Source: DASPKS01 sp035628035 (GTDB taxonomy: Bacteria; Bacteroidota; Rhodothermia; Rhodothermales; Rubricoccaceae). Taken from it: a DNA stretch of 21,546 nt. Positions 8,129-15,672 of this stretch are shown here, piece by piece (the first letter of the stretch is position 1; every line of letters starts with the position of its first letter). Location of the stretch: contig DASPKS010000207.1 of the NCBI GenBank assembly GCA_035628035.1, forward strand, positions 1-21,546. The letters are read 5' to 3'. The position numbers and the translations under genes are program-made. The notes under the pieces were generated by a model, which was not told the origin of the DNA, did not search any database, and saw nothing but the letters and a program-made list of their open reading frames with translations.

Positions 8129-8341
8129 CTGTTCAGACAGCGTGGGCGCCCGGTGCGGGCGCGGGGTGAAGCGCCGGCCCCCAGTTCCCCTCGGCTACGG
8201 CCCCCGTGGAATCGGGGCCAGCCGGGAATCAGTTTTCCGGGAGCCGCCGGAGCGGCCATCGAGCCAGGCTCAGACGGGTCGCGGAGAACTGACCGCCGGA
8301 CCGCGGGCGGAGGGTTCGTGGAAGAGACCGGCGCAGGGGAC
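8129..8341 (-). promoter_or_regulatory. Structured pnp leader region
   Basis: This non-coding part of the rpsO-pnp gap holds nested inverted repeats. At 8192-8224, CGGCT pairs with AGCCG and GGCCCC with GGGGCC around a 9-base loop, with a 2-base bulge; partial pairing of flanking bases 8184-8191 and 8225-8230 would lengthen it. At 8146-8162, GCGCCC pairs with GGGCGC around a 5-base loop, 17 bases before the pnp ATG. No Bacteroidota-type promoter was recognised here. In E. coli the pnp leader forms a hairpin cleaved by RNase III and used for PNPase autocontrol; a similar role here is only an inference. Confidence 0.4.
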
Positions 8342-8359
8342 GGCCGGCATGAGCCGGCC
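8342..8359 (-). other. Perfect 7-bp hairpin between rpsO and pnp
   Basis: GGCCGGC (8342-8348) and GCCGGCC (8353-8359) flank the tetraloop ATGA. It lies 9 bases past the larger rpsO 3' hairpin in the direction of transcription. It could stabilise the rpsO mRNA end, or be part of the pnp leader. It has no T-tract. Confidence 0.4.
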
Positions 8360-8368
8360 TGTAATAGC

Positions 8369-8400
8369 GGACGGCGGCCCCCTGCGGAGAGCCGCCGTCC
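8369..8400 (-). terminator. Stable hairpin at the 3' end of rpsO (weak terminator or processing site)
   Basis: GGACGGCGGC (8369-8378) and GCCGCCGTCC (8391-8400) form a perfect 10-pair stem with a 12-base loop, starting 8 bases after the rpsO stop. On the minus strand it is followed by GCTATTACA, so a true T-tract is missing. In E. coli a terminator-like hairpin also sits between rpsO and pnp and lets part of the transcription through; the position here matches. Confidence 0.5.
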
Positions 8401-8408
8401 GAAGTCGG

Positions 8409-8675
8409 TTACTTACGGATGCCGAGCTCGGCGATGATGGCGCGGTAGCGCGTGATGTCGCCCTTCTGGAGGTAGTTCAGGAGGCGGCGGCGCTTGCCGA
8501 CCATCTTGAGCAGCCCGAGCCGGGACGTGTGGTCCTTCGGGTTCTGCTTGAGGTGCTCGGTGAGGTCGTTGATGCGGGCGGTGAAGAGGGCGATCTGGAC
8601 CTCCGGCTTCCCGGTGTCCTTGTCGCTCGCGCCGTGCTTGGCGACGAGCTCCTTCTTCTGCTCGGTAGAGATCAT
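8409..8675 (-). CDS. rpsO: 30S ribosomal protein S15
   Basis: This 88-residue protein is the usual length (E. coli 89). It shows the S15 signature TGKPEVQIALFTARINDLTEHLKQNPKDHTSRLGLLKMVGKRRRLLNYL, quoted here in part: PEVQIALFTARI, HLKQNPKDHTSR and GLLKMVGKRRRLLNYL. S15 binds the central domain of 16S rRNA early in 30S assembly. It lies 87 bases after ribF and 280 before pnp, in the conserved rpsO-pnp order. It is the only gene in the window with a clear Shine-Dalgarno sequence, suggesting high expression. S15 represses its own mRNA in several bacteria, but I see no leader that I can equate with known ones. Confidence 0.98.
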   Translation of the reverse strand: MISTEQKKELVAKHGASDKDTGKPEVQIALFTARINDLTEHLKQNPKDHTSRLGLLKMVGKRRRLLNYLQKGDITRYRAIIAELGIRK

Positions 8676-8680
8676 GGTGG

Positions 8681-8689
8681 ATCCTCTTT
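8681..8689 (-). promoter_or_regulatory. Shine-Dalgarno site of rpsO
   Basis: The minus strand reads AAAGAGGAT at 8689-8681, with GAGG ending 7 bases before the ATG at 8675. This is a good ribosome binding site and stands out because the other genes here lack one. Confidence 0.6.
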
Positions 8690-8762
8690 AGATCTACGAT
8701 GCTAAAGAAGACGACAGCCGGGAGGAGAACCAGCCGGGGTGTCGCCCGGTGAGGGCGCCAAA

Positions 8763-9692
8763 TTAGCCCGCGAGGGCCCGCGCTGCCTGCGCGCGGTCTT
8801 CATGAAGCTGCGCAATGAGCGCCTCCACCCCGCCGAACTTCTGCTCGTCGCGGAGCCGCTCGACCACGTGGACGCGGAGGGCCATCCCGTAGAGGTCCCC
8901 CCCGAAGCCGAACAGGTGGACCTCGGCCTGGACGGCCCCGTCCGTCTCGAAGGTGGGGCGGCGGCCCACGTTCATCATCCCGTCGAACCGGCCCGGCCGG
9001 GCTTCGCAGCGGACGGCGTAGACGCCGGGCTTCGGGAGGAGCTTGCGCGGGTGCTGGGGGCGGAGGTTGGCCGTCGGGAAACCGAGGACGCGCCCGCGCT
9101 GGTCCCCACGCACGACGGTCCCGGCGAAGCTGTAGGGGCGCCCGAGGAGGGCCGCCGCCTGCCGGGCGTCGCCCGCCTCCTGGAGCGCCTGCCGCACCTG
9201 CGTTGAGGACACGGTGACACCCTTCACGACCTGCTCGGGGATCACGTCCACCGTGAAGCCATGCCGCGCGCCGAGGGCTTCTAGGAGGGCGTGGTCGCCG
9301 CGCCGGTGCCGCCCGAAGCGGTGGTCGTGCCCGATCACGATCTCGCGGAGCCCCACCTGCCCCAGGAGCACCTCCTCCACGTACGCCTCCGGCTCCAGCA
9401 GCGAGAGGTCGCGCGTGAACGGGAGTACGACGAACCGCTCGACGCCGAGCGCTTCGACGAGGTCGGCCCGCTCGTCGAGCGTCGTCAGCAGGGGGACGGG
9501 CGGGCCGCCGAGCACCTCGCGCGGGTGCGGGTCGAACGTGACGACGGTGCTCACGCCGCCGACTTCCTGCGCCCGCCCGACGAGGTAGCGGAGGATGGCC
9601 TGGTGGCCGAGGTGGACCCCGTCGAACGTGCCCGTGGTGAGCACGGCCCGGTCGTCGCGCACGACCTCCTCGAAGCCGATCTGGCGGATCAT
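8763..9692 (-). CDS. ribF: Bifunctional riboflavin kinase / FAD synthetase
   Basis: RibF phosphorylates riboflavin to FMN and then adenylylates FMN to FAD. The 309-residue protein starts with the nucleotidyltransferase half, GTFDGVHLGH at residues 21-30 and GHDHRFGRHRRGD further on. The C-terminal riboflavin kinase half shows YSFAGTVVRGDQRGRVLGFPTANL (quoted in part: GTVVRGDQRGRVLGFPTANL). I chose the ATG at 9692 because it overlaps the truB stop as ATGA (9692-9689) and starts directly at family-like sequence (MIRQIGFEEV). A 69-codon upstream extension in the same frame is Arg/Pro-rich shadow sequence inside truB. ribF next to truB and rpsO is common in several phyla. Confidence 0.96.
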   Translation of the reverse strand: MIRQIGFEEVVRDDRAVLTTGTFDGVHLGHQAILRYLVGRAQEVGGVSTVVTFDPHPREVLGGPPVPLLTTLDERADLVEALGVERFVVLPFTRDLSLLEPEAYVEEVLLGQVGLREIVIGHDHRFGRHRRGDHALLEALGARHGFTVDVIPEQVVKGVTVSSTQVRQALQEAGDARQAAALLGRPYSFAGTVVRGDQRGRVLGFPTANLRPQHPRKLLPKPGVYAVRCEARPGRFDGMMNVGRRPTFETDGAVQAEVHLFGFGGDLYGMALRVHVVERLRDEQKFGGVEALIAQLHEDRAQAARALAG

Positions 9693-10408
9693 GTCGCTTC
9701 GGGCTGCGGACGCGGGGCCAGCGTGTCGAGCGCGAAGGCGTCCTCGACGCGGTAGGGCCCGATGGCCGTCCGGCGGAGCGCGACGAGGTGGGCGCCGACG
9801 CCGAGCGCCTGCCCTACGTCGTGGGCGAGGCTGCGGACGTAGGTCCCCTTCGAGCATTCGACCTCGAAGTCCACGTCGGCGCCGCGCCGGCCCGTCCACG
9901 CGAGGCGGTAGATCGCCACACGTCGGGGGGGCACCTCCACCTCCATCCCCTTCCGCGCCTTCTGGTAGAGCCGCTGCCCCCCCACCTTGATCGCGGAGAA
10001 CACCGGCGGTACCTGCGTGATCTCCCCTTCGAACCGGGCCCGCACTGCTTCGAGGTCGGCGTCGGTGACGTGGTCGGCCGGAACGCGCACGTCAACCGGG
10101 GTGTCGGCGTCGAAGCTGGGCGTGGTCTCGCCGAGGCGGAGGGTACCGGTGTACGTCTTGGGCAGCCCCATGAAGGCATCCTGGGCGCGGGTGGCGACGC
10201 GCCCTACCAGCACGACGAGGAGCCCCGTCGCCATCGGGTCCAGCGTGCCGGCGTGGCCGACTTTCTTGATCCCGAGCGCTCGCCGCACGCGGCGCACGAC
10301 GGCGAAGGAGGTTAGGCGCGGCGGCTTGTCGACGAGGAAGGCGCCTGCCTCCAAGGGGTCGGGCAGCGCGTCGCCGGCCCCGTAGACCGGCACCTCCGGC
10401 GCGGTCAT
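9689..10408 (-). CDS. truB: tRNA pseudouridine(55) synthase
   Basis: TruB converts uridine 55 in the T-loop of tRNAs to pseudouridine and also acts as a tRNA folding chaperone. The 239-residue protein has the catalytic motif GHAGTLDPMATG at residues 51-62, with the nucleophile Asp57, and the later KTYTGTLRLGETTPSFDADTP region (KTYTGTLRLGE) typical of the family. It lacks a long C-terminal PUA extension, fitting the short form of about 240 residues. It overlaps rbfA upstream and ribF downstream by four bases each (ATGA), so the three are translationally coupled. Confidence 0.97.
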   Translation of the reverse strand: MTAPEVPVYGAGDALPDPLEAGAFLVDKPPRLTSFAVVRRVRRALGIKKVGHAGTLDPMATGLLVVLVGRVATRAQDAFMGLPKTYTGTLRLGETTPSFDADTPVDVRVPADHVTDADLEAVRARFEGEITQVPPVFSAIKVGGQRLYQKARKGMEVEVPPRRVAIYRLAWTGRRGADVDFEVECSKGTYVRSLAHDVGQALGVGAHLVALRRTAIGPYRVEDAFALDTLAPRPQPEAT

Positions 10409-10794
10409 CCCGCCTCTTCCGCCGGCCCTCCGTTGCGGCCGCCCCGCTCCGACTCGATCCGCGCGAACAGCTCGTCCATACGGGCCACGCGCTGGGGCGA
10501 CTCGTCGAGGAAGAACCGGAGCTCGGGGATCCGGCGGACCTGGTGGCGGATGCGGCCGGCGAGCGCCTGTCGGATCTGCGGCGTGGCGGATTCCAACCGC
10601 CGGAACGCCGCCTTCCGCTGCTCGGCCGAGTCCCCCATCACGCTCACGTTCACGTACGCGATGGAGAGGTCCTTCGTCACGCGGGCGTCGGTGACCGTAA
10701 GGAGGGAGTGGCTGGCCTCGCGGAAGTCGTTCTGCAGGAGGTCGGCCACCTCCTTCTGGATCATCTTCCCGACGCGCTCGGTACGGATGGACAT
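10405..10794 (-). CDS. rbfA: 30S ribosome-binding factor RbfA
   Basis: RbfA is a small KH-like protein that binds the 30S subunit and assists 16S rRNA 5'-end maturation, especially in the cold. The 129-residue protein has the family start (RTERVGKMIQKEVADLLQ) and the later VYVNVSVMGDS-type strand (here AYVNVSVMGD) and PELRFFLDES near residue 90-100. Its stop overlaps the truB start (ATGA at 10408-10405). A 16-base-pair hairpin lies 15 bases upstream of its ATG, in the gap after infB, which may affect its expression relative to infB. Confidence 0.96.
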   Translation of the reverse strand: MSIRTERVGKMIQKEVADLLQNDFREASHSLLTVTDARVTKDLSIAYVNVSVMGDSAEQRKAAFRRLESATPQIRQALAGRIRHQVRRIPELRFFLDESPQRVARMDELFARIESERGGRNGGPAEEAG

Positions 10795-10809
10795 TGGACT
10801 GATGAATGG

Positions 10810-10868
10810 GGAAGGCCGAATGCTGAAGGGAGCCTACTCCAGCGTTCGGCCTTCCTACTCCAGCGTTC
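10810..10868 (-). repeat. Hairpin with overlapping direct repeat between infB and rbfA
   Basis: Arms 10810-10825 and 10840-10855 are inverted repeats of 16 bases with one mismatch that is a wobble pair in RNA; the loop is 14 bases. In addition, the 15-base sequence CCTACTCCAGCGTTC occurs at 10833-10847 and again at 10854-10868, the second copy reaching into the infB stop codon. There is no T-tract, so this is not a standard terminator. It could be a mRNA stabiliser, a translation control element for rbfA, or a copy of a dispersed repeat. Confidence 0.6.
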
Positions 10869-13644
10869 AGACGGTGAGCTGCCGCTTCGTCTCGACGATC
10901 TCAAAGGCCTCGACGTGGTCGCCCACCTTCACGTCGTTGAACCCCTCGATGGAGAGGCCGCACTCGTAGCCAGCGGCGACCTCGCGTACGTCGTCCTTGA
11001 ACCGCTTGAGCGAGCTGATCTGGCCCTGGTAGACGACGACGCCGTCGCGGATGAGGCGGATGCGGTCGCTCCGGCGGATCTTGCCGTCGAGCACGTAGCA
11101 CCCGGCGATGGTGCCCACGCGCGGCACGCGGAACGTCTCGCGCACCTCGACGGTGGCGGTGACCTTCTCGGTCTGCTCGGGCGAGAGGAGCCCTTCGAGG
11201 GCGTCGCGGACCTCCTCGATGGCGTCGTAGATGACGGAGTAGAGGCGGATATCGATCTCCTCACGCTCGGCCACTTGGCGCGCGCTCACGTTCGGGCGCA
11301 CCTGGAACCCGATGATGATGGCGTCGGAGGTCGCCGCCAGCATCACGTCGCTCTCGGTGATGGCGCCGACGCCGGAGTGGACGATCTGGACGGCCACCTC
11401 GTCGTTGGCCAGCTTGAGGAGGGCATCGGAGAGGGCCTCGACCGAGCCGCCCACGTCGCCCTTGACGATGAGGTTGAGGTTGGTGAGCTGGCCGAGCGCC
11501 ATCCGGCGGGAGAGGTCGTCGAGCGAGACGTGGCGGCGCTGGTGCATCGTCTGCTCGCGCTGGAGCTGGGCGCGGCGGGCCGCCAGCTCGCGGGCCTCCC
11601 GCTCGTCCTCCAGCACGACGAGGCGGTCGCCTACCTCGGGCGCCCCGGCGAAGCCGAGGAGCTGGACGGGCGTGCTCGGCCCGGCCTCTTCCACGCGGTG
11701 CTCGCGCTCGTCGAACATGGCGCGGACGCGGCCGGCTTGCGACCCCGCCACGAACACGTCGCCCACGCGGAGGGTGCCGGTCTGGACGAGCACCGTCGCC
11801 ACGACGCCGCGCCCCTTGTCGAGCCGGCTCTCGATGACGGTGCCGACGGCCTCGCGCGCGGGATCGGCCTTGAGGTCGAGCAGCTCGGCCTCGACGAGCA
11901 CCTTGTCGAGGAGGTCGGGCACGCCGTCGCCGGTCTTGGCCGAGACGAAGGACGTCTGGACCTGGCCGCCGTAGGGCTCCACGAGCACGCCGTGCTCGGA
12001 GAGCTGCTGCATGATGCGGTCGGGGTTGGCCTCCGGCCGGTCCATCTTGTTGATGGCCACGACGATGGGGACCTCGGCCGCCTTCGCGTGGTTGATCGCC
12101 TCGATGGTCTGGGGCATCACCTGGTCGTCGGCGGCGACGACGAGGATCACGAGGTCGGTGACCTGCGCGCCGCGTGCGCGCATGGCCGTGAAGGCCTCGT
12201 GGCCCGGCGTGTCGAGGAAAGTGATCTGGCGCTCGCCGTCGAGCGTGACGGCGTAGGCGCCGATGTGCTGGGTGATCCCGCCGGCCTCGCCGGCGACCAC
12301 GTTCGCGCTGCGGATGTAGTCGAGGAGGCTCGTCTTCCCGTGGTCGACATGGCCCATGATGGTGACGACGGGGCTCCGGGCGACCTGCGCCTCCGGGTTG
12401 TCTTCCTCGATGAGGACGAGGTCCTCCTCGTCGTCGCCGATGAACTGGACGTCGTAACCGAACTCGTCGGCGAGGAGCGTGATGGTGTCGGCGTCGAGGC
12501 GCTGGTTGATGGAGACCATCATGCCGAGCCCGAACCCCTTCGCGATGACCTCCGTGACGGCCACGCCCATCGCCTCGGCGAGGTCGCCCGTCGAGATGAA
12601 CTCCATCACGCGGAGGGTCCCGGCCTCGGCGGCCACGCGCTCGGCCTCCGCCTCGCGCTCGGCAGCGCGCTCGTCGCGGCGGGCGCGGCGCATCTTCTGG
12701 CGCTTGCGGCTGGTGCCCTGGCCGAGGGCCTGGAGCGTCTCCTGCACCTTCTGCTCGACCTCGGCCTGGTCCACGTTCGGACGGCGGGCCTTCCCACCGC
12801 GCTTGCGGCGGCCGGCCGCGCCGGGCTCCTCCAGCGGCACCACCGGCATCGGGGCGGCCGGCTCGTCGCTGACGGCGACCTCCCGCTTCCCCTTCCGCTT
12901 CCGCTTCTTCCGCTCGCCGTCGCCGAGGCCGGCCAGGTCCACGCTGCCGACGACCTTCGTGCCGGTGAGGGTGTAGCGGTCTGCACGGAGCACGCCGTCG
13001 CCGCCTTCTTCCTCCGGGACCACGGGGGGTGGCGGGGCGGGCGTTTCGGCCTCGGCCACGGGCGTCGTCTCGGGCTCCGCCACCGGCGTCGGAGCCCGCT
13101 CCGACGCCGCTTCGGGCGTCTCGACCGTCTCCGGTACCTGCCCCGTTACCGGCTCCGTTACCGGCTCCGTTACCGGCTCCGAGGGGGGGACCTCGACGGG
13201 CGTGGACAGGACCGGCTCTTCGACGGGCGGGGGCGCCTCCACTTCGGGCCGGGGTGCCTCCACGACGGGCGTCGGGGCCGATTCGGGCTCCGAGACCGCC
13301 GTCTTCTTCGGGGAGGCCGCCTTCGCCGCCGCCTTCTTCGGGGCCGGCTCCTCCTCCCCGACCTCGGCCGCCCGCTCCGCTTCCAGCTGCGCGCGCAGCT
13401 CCTGCACGCGGGCCTTCGTGGCGGCGTCCTCCGCGAAGGCGTCGAGGACGGTCGCGTACATCTCCGGCGTCAGCTTCGCGTTGATGTCGCGCGCCTTGAG
13501 CTTGGCGTCGAGCGCGTACCCCCGCGAGGACAGCGTCTCCACGACGGTGTCCGCGGCCACGTTCAGCTCCTTCATCACCTTGAAGAGCTGGACGCTCTTC
13601 GGCTTGTCGGAGGGCCGGGGCTTGCGGGCGGTGGGAGGAGGCAT
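10867..13644 (-). CDS. infB: Translation initiation factor IF-2
   Basis: IF2 is the GTPase that brings initiator fMet-tRNA to the 30S subunit and promotes subunit joining. The 925-residue protein has an N-terminal IF2_N module (about 15-60, SVQLFKVMKELNVAADTVVETL in part: LFKVMKELNVAAD), a long Pro/Glu/Val/Thr- and Ala/Lys-rich linker (about 90-330), then the GTPase domain with G1 GHVDHGKT at 431-438, G3 DTPGHE at 478-483 and G4 NKMD at 532-535, followed by the beta-barrel domain II, domain III and C-terminal fMet-tRNA-binding domain (VGTIAGCYVLDGKIRR). The linker contains an exact 12-base tandem repeat (13145-13180). It lies 61 bases after nusA. The start ATG at 13644 follows the usual short Pro-rich leader MPPPTARKPRPSDK. 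Confidence 0.98.
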   Translation of the reverse strand: MPPPTARKPRPSDKPKSVQLFKVMKELNVAADTVVETLSSRGYALDAKLKARDINAKLTPEMYATVLDAFAEDAATKARVQELRAQLEAERAAEVGEEEPAPKKAAAKAASPKKTAVSEPESAPTPVVEAPRPEVEAPPPVEEPVLSTPVEVPPSEPVTEPVTEPVTGQVPETVETPEAASERAPTPVAEPETTPVAEAETPAPPPPVVPEEEGGDGVLRADRYTLTGTKVVGSVDLAGLGDGERKKRKRKGKREVAVSDEPAAPMPVVPLEEPGAAGRRKRGGKARRPNVDQAEVEQKVQETLQALGQGTSRKRQKMRRARRDERAAEREAEAERVAAEAGTLRVMEFISTGDLAEAMGVAVTEVIAKGFGLGMMVSINQRLDADTITLLADEFGYDVQFIGDDEEDLVLIEEDNPEAQVARSPVVTIMGHVDHGKTSLLDYIRSANVVAGEAGGITQHIGAYAVTLDGERQITFLDTPGHEAFTAMRARGAQVTDLVILVVAADDQVMPQTIEAINHAKAAEVPIVVAINKMDRPEANPDRIMQQLSEHGVLVEPYGGQVQTSFVSAKTGDGVPDLLDKVLVEAELLDLKADPAREAVGTVIESRLDKGRGVVATVLVQTGTLRVGDVFVAGSQAGRVRAMFDEREHRVEEAGPSTPVQLLGFAGAPEVGDRLVVLEDEREARELAARRAQLQREQTMHQRRHVSLDDLSRRMALGQLTNLNLIVKGDVGGSVEALSDALLKLANDEVAVQIVHSGVGAITESDVMLAATSDAIIIGFQVRPNVSARQVAEREEIDIRLYSVIYDAIEEVRDALEGLLSPEQTEKVTATVEVRETFRVPRVGTIAGCYVLDGKIRRSDRIRLIRDGVVVYQGQISSLKRFKDDVREVAAGYECGLSIEGFNDVKVGDHVEAFEIVETKRQLTV
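13145..13180 (-). repeat. Three perfect 12-bp tandem repeats inside infB
   Basis: The unit GTTACCGGCTCC (plus strand) occurs three times without mismatch at 13145-13156, 13157-13168 and 13169-13180. On the coding strand it encodes repeated EPVT in the disordered IF2 linker, so copy-number change keeps the frame. Confidence 0.85.
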
Positions 13645-13705
13645 ACGGCGGGCGTAAGGCGCGGAGAGGAAGATACGGCGGGCGCGGAAGCGCCCCGGGG
13701 TCGGG

Positions 13706-15082
13706 TCAGGCCTGGTCGGGAGCGGCGTCAGGAGCGGACTCGGCGGCGACCTGGCCCTCCGGTGCGGCGTCGGAGGCCCCGTCAGAGGTGCCGTCGACCG
13801 AGGCGGTGGGGCCCGCAGCGGCCTGCTCTTCGGCGAACTCGGCCTCCATCAGGCGGACGATCTGCTCGGCGGTCTCCTTCGAAAGGTCGGTACGCCGGGC
13901 CAGCTCGTCGGCGGAGAGCTCGAGGACGGCCTTGGCCGTGTCGCACCCGATGTTCTTGAGCCGCTGGAGCACCTCCTCGGGGATGGCGTCGGCGAACTCC
14001 TCGATCTCGACGTCCTCCTCGTCCTCGGGGATGTTCCGGTAGACGTCGATCTCGTAGCCGGTAAGGCGGCTGGCGAGCTTGATGTTCTGGCCGCCGCGGC
14101 CGATGGCCATCGAGACCTCGTCGGGAGAGACGGTTACGCGGGCGCGCGGCGGGTTGAGGCGGTCGTTGAGCTCGACCGAGGCCGGGCGGGCCGGCTGGAG
14201 CGCCCGCTTGATGAACTCGATCTTGTCGGCCGTCCACGGGATCACGTCGATGTTCTCGTTACCGAGCTCGCGGACGACGGCGTGGATGCGGCTCCCCTTC
14301 ACGCCGACGCACGCGCCGACGGGGTCCACGCGGTCGTCGTGGCTCACGACGGCGACCTTCGCGCGGTCGCCCGGCTCGCGGACGACCTTCTTGATCTCGA
14401 CCGTCCCGTCGTAGATCTCCGGCACCTCCAGCTCGAAGAGCCGCTCGATGAACACCGGCGCCGTCCGGCTGATGATGACCTGCGGGCCGGCGCCGGCCTC
14501 GCGGACCACCTCCTTCACGACGGCCCGGATCATGTCGCCCTTCCGGTACCGGTCCTTGTAGATCTGCTCCTGCTTGGGCAGCATGAGCTCCACCTTGTTG
14601 TGGATGACGAGCACCTCCTTCCGGCGGATCTGGTACACCTCGCCGACGACGATCTCGCCGATGAGGTCGGAGTACTCCCGGTGGACGTTCTCCTTCTCGA
14701 TGTCGCGGATCCGCTGGCGGAACGTCTGGAGCGCGGTCTGGACGGCGCGGCGGCCGAAGTCCTCGATCTGGATGTTCTCAGCGACCTCGTCGCCGAGGTC
14801 GTTGTCCTCGTCGATGGCGACGGCGGCGGAGTGCTCGATCTGGGTGACGGGGTCCTCGAGGTTCCAGTCGTCGACGACCTCGCGGACGTGGATGATCTGG
14901 ATGTCGCCGTTGTCGGGGTTGAAGATGACCTCGAAGCTATCGTCGGCGCCGAACCGCTTCTTGATCATCGCGCGGAACACCTCCTCGACGATGAGCTGGA
15001 GCGTGTCGCGGTCGATGTCCTTCTCGCGGGCGATCTCGGCGAAGGACGAGACGAGCTGGGAGCCTTGTACGGTGCTCTGCAT
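13706..15082 (-). CDS. nusA: Transcription termination/antitermination factor NusA
   Basis: NusA binds RNA polymerase and nascent RNA, and modulates pausing, intrinsic termination and antitermination. The 458-residue protein shows the N-terminal polymerase-binding domain (about 1-125), an S1 domain (about 135-200; GEVYQIRRKEVLVIHNKVELMLP in part: VYQIRRKEVLVIH), KH1 with GVKGSRIHAVVRELGNENIDVI (GVKGSRIHAVVREL), and KH2 with GRGGQNIKLASRLTGYEIDVY (GRGGQNIKLASRLTG). A helix-hairpin-helix segment (LKNIGCDTAKAVLELSADEL) and an Ala/Glu/Asp-rich tail follow. It has fewer C-terminal acidic repeats than E. coli NusA (495 residues). It lies 42 bases after rimP and 61 before infB, the conserved order. 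Confidence 0.97.
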   Translation of the reverse strand: MQSTVQGSQLVSSFAEIAREKDIDRDTLQLIVEEVFRAMIKKRFGADDSFEVIFNPDNGDIQIIHVREVVDDWNLEDPVTQIEHSAAVAIDEDNDLGDEVAENIQIEDFGRRAVQTALQTFRQRIRDIEKENVHREYSDLIGEIVVGEVYQIRRKEVLVIHNKVELMLPKQEQIYKDRYRKGDMIRAVVKEVVREAGAGPQVIISRTAPVFIERLFELEVPEIYDGTVEIKKVVREPGDRAKVAVVSHDDRVDPVGACVGVKGSRIHAVVRELGNENIDVIPWTADKIEFIKRALQPARPASVELNDRLNPPRARVTVSPDEVSMAIGRGGQNIKLASRLTGYEIDVYRNIPEDEEDVEIEEFADAIPEEVLQRLKNIGCDTAKAVLELSADELARRTDLSKETAEQIVRLMEAEFAEEQAAAGPTASVDGTSDGASDAAPEGQVAAESAPDAAPDQA

Positions 15083-15124
15083 GGCGAAGGCAGGGGGTTC
15101 AGAGGGACCGGCGAGCGCGGGCGC

Positions 15125-15622
15125 TCACCAGGGCAGTACGACGCGGGCGTCGCGGAGGGCGGCGGTGGGGATCTCGGCGGTGGTGCCGTCGGTGTGCTCG
15201 ACGGTGATCGCGTCGGCCCTGACGGCGCGGAGCACGCCGGTGACGGTCACCTCCTCGCCGGGGTCGGCGGCGTCGGCGGTGTAGCTCACGCGGAGGGTGC
15301 GGCCCACATGGCGGGGGAGCTGGCGCGGGACGAGCGGCCGGTCGGCGCCGGGCGAGGACACGTCGAGCCGGTACGGCCCGACGACGGCTTCCTCGGCGTC
15401 GAGGAGGAACCCGAGGCGGCGGCTGGCCTCGGTGAGAGCGGCCAGGTCTACCCCCGTGTCGCTGTCGGCGAACACCTCGATCACGCGGTCCCCCGCGCGG
15501 CCGCGCACCTGCACGTCCACGACGAACAGGCCGAGGTCGGCCAGGGCCTCCTCGGCGAGCGCGCGCACGCGGGCGTCGAGCGCCGCGGCGCGGTCGGGGG
15601 TGTCGTTCTCGGGGTGGGTCAT
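15125..15622 (-). CDS. rimP: Ribosome maturation factor RimP
   Basis: RimP assists 30S subunit assembly. The 165-residue protein has the family layout: helix-rich N-domain, VVDVQVRGRAGDRVIEVFADSDTGVDL (in part VIEVFADSDTGVDL), then YRLDVSSPGADRPL, the signature SSPG motif, and a C-terminal SH3-like barrel (EVTVTGVLRAV...ARVVLPW). I chose the ATG at 15622 (MTHPENDTP). A longer frame from 15790 would add 56 residues reading through two hairpins and the candidate promoter, with no family resemblance. It is the first gene of the nusA operon. A terminator-like hairpin and T-run end just before its start codon. Confidence 0.94.
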   Translation of the reverse strand: MTHPENDTPDRAAALDARVRALAEEALADLGLFVVDVQVRGRAGDRVIEVFADSDTGVDLAALTEASRRLGFLLDAEEAVVGPYRLDVSSPGADRPLVPRQLPRHVGRTLRVSYTADAADPGEEVTVTGVLRAVRADAITVEHTDGTTAEIPTAALRDARVVLPW

Positions 15623-15626
15623 ATGG

Positions 15627-15651
15627 AAAACGCCCGTTCGGAGAACAGGCG
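15627..15651 (-). terminator. Terminator-like hairpin just upstream of rimP (candidate attenuator)
   Basis: On the minus strand CGCCTGTTC (15651-15643) pairs with GAACGGGCG (15639-15631) over nine pairs (one G.U) around a three-base loop and is followed at once by TTTT (15630-15627). The stem ends 8 bases before the rimP ATG, so it could stop transcription before rimP-nusA-infB or hide the rimP start from ribosomes. Confidence 0.6.
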
Positions 15652-15672
15652 TCGCTGCGCCTTCACCGGCGC

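Noticed and set aside
6110..8437. A 775-codon plus-strand frame opposite pnp
   Set aside because: Same antisense GC effect; no recognisable domain, while pnp shows full domain structure.
9693..9899. Upstream extension of ribF to 9899
   Set aside because: The 69 added residues are Arg/Pro-rich shadow of truB; the ATG at 9692 gives the ATGA overlap and the family N-terminus.
13145..13180. Short tandem repeats as a possible CRISPR array
   Set aside because: Units are 12 bases, directly adjacent with no spacers, and lie in frame within infB.
13643..13684. 12-base direct repeat ATACGGCGGGCG at 13643 and 13673 in the nusA-infB gap
   Set aside because: Short, GC-rich and without paired structure; easily due to composition.
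10543..13959. A 1138-codon open frame on the plus strand opposite infB
   Set aside because: It is rich in His, Asp, Leu and Val runs typical of antisense reading of a GC-rich gene, and infB on the other strand is unmistakable.
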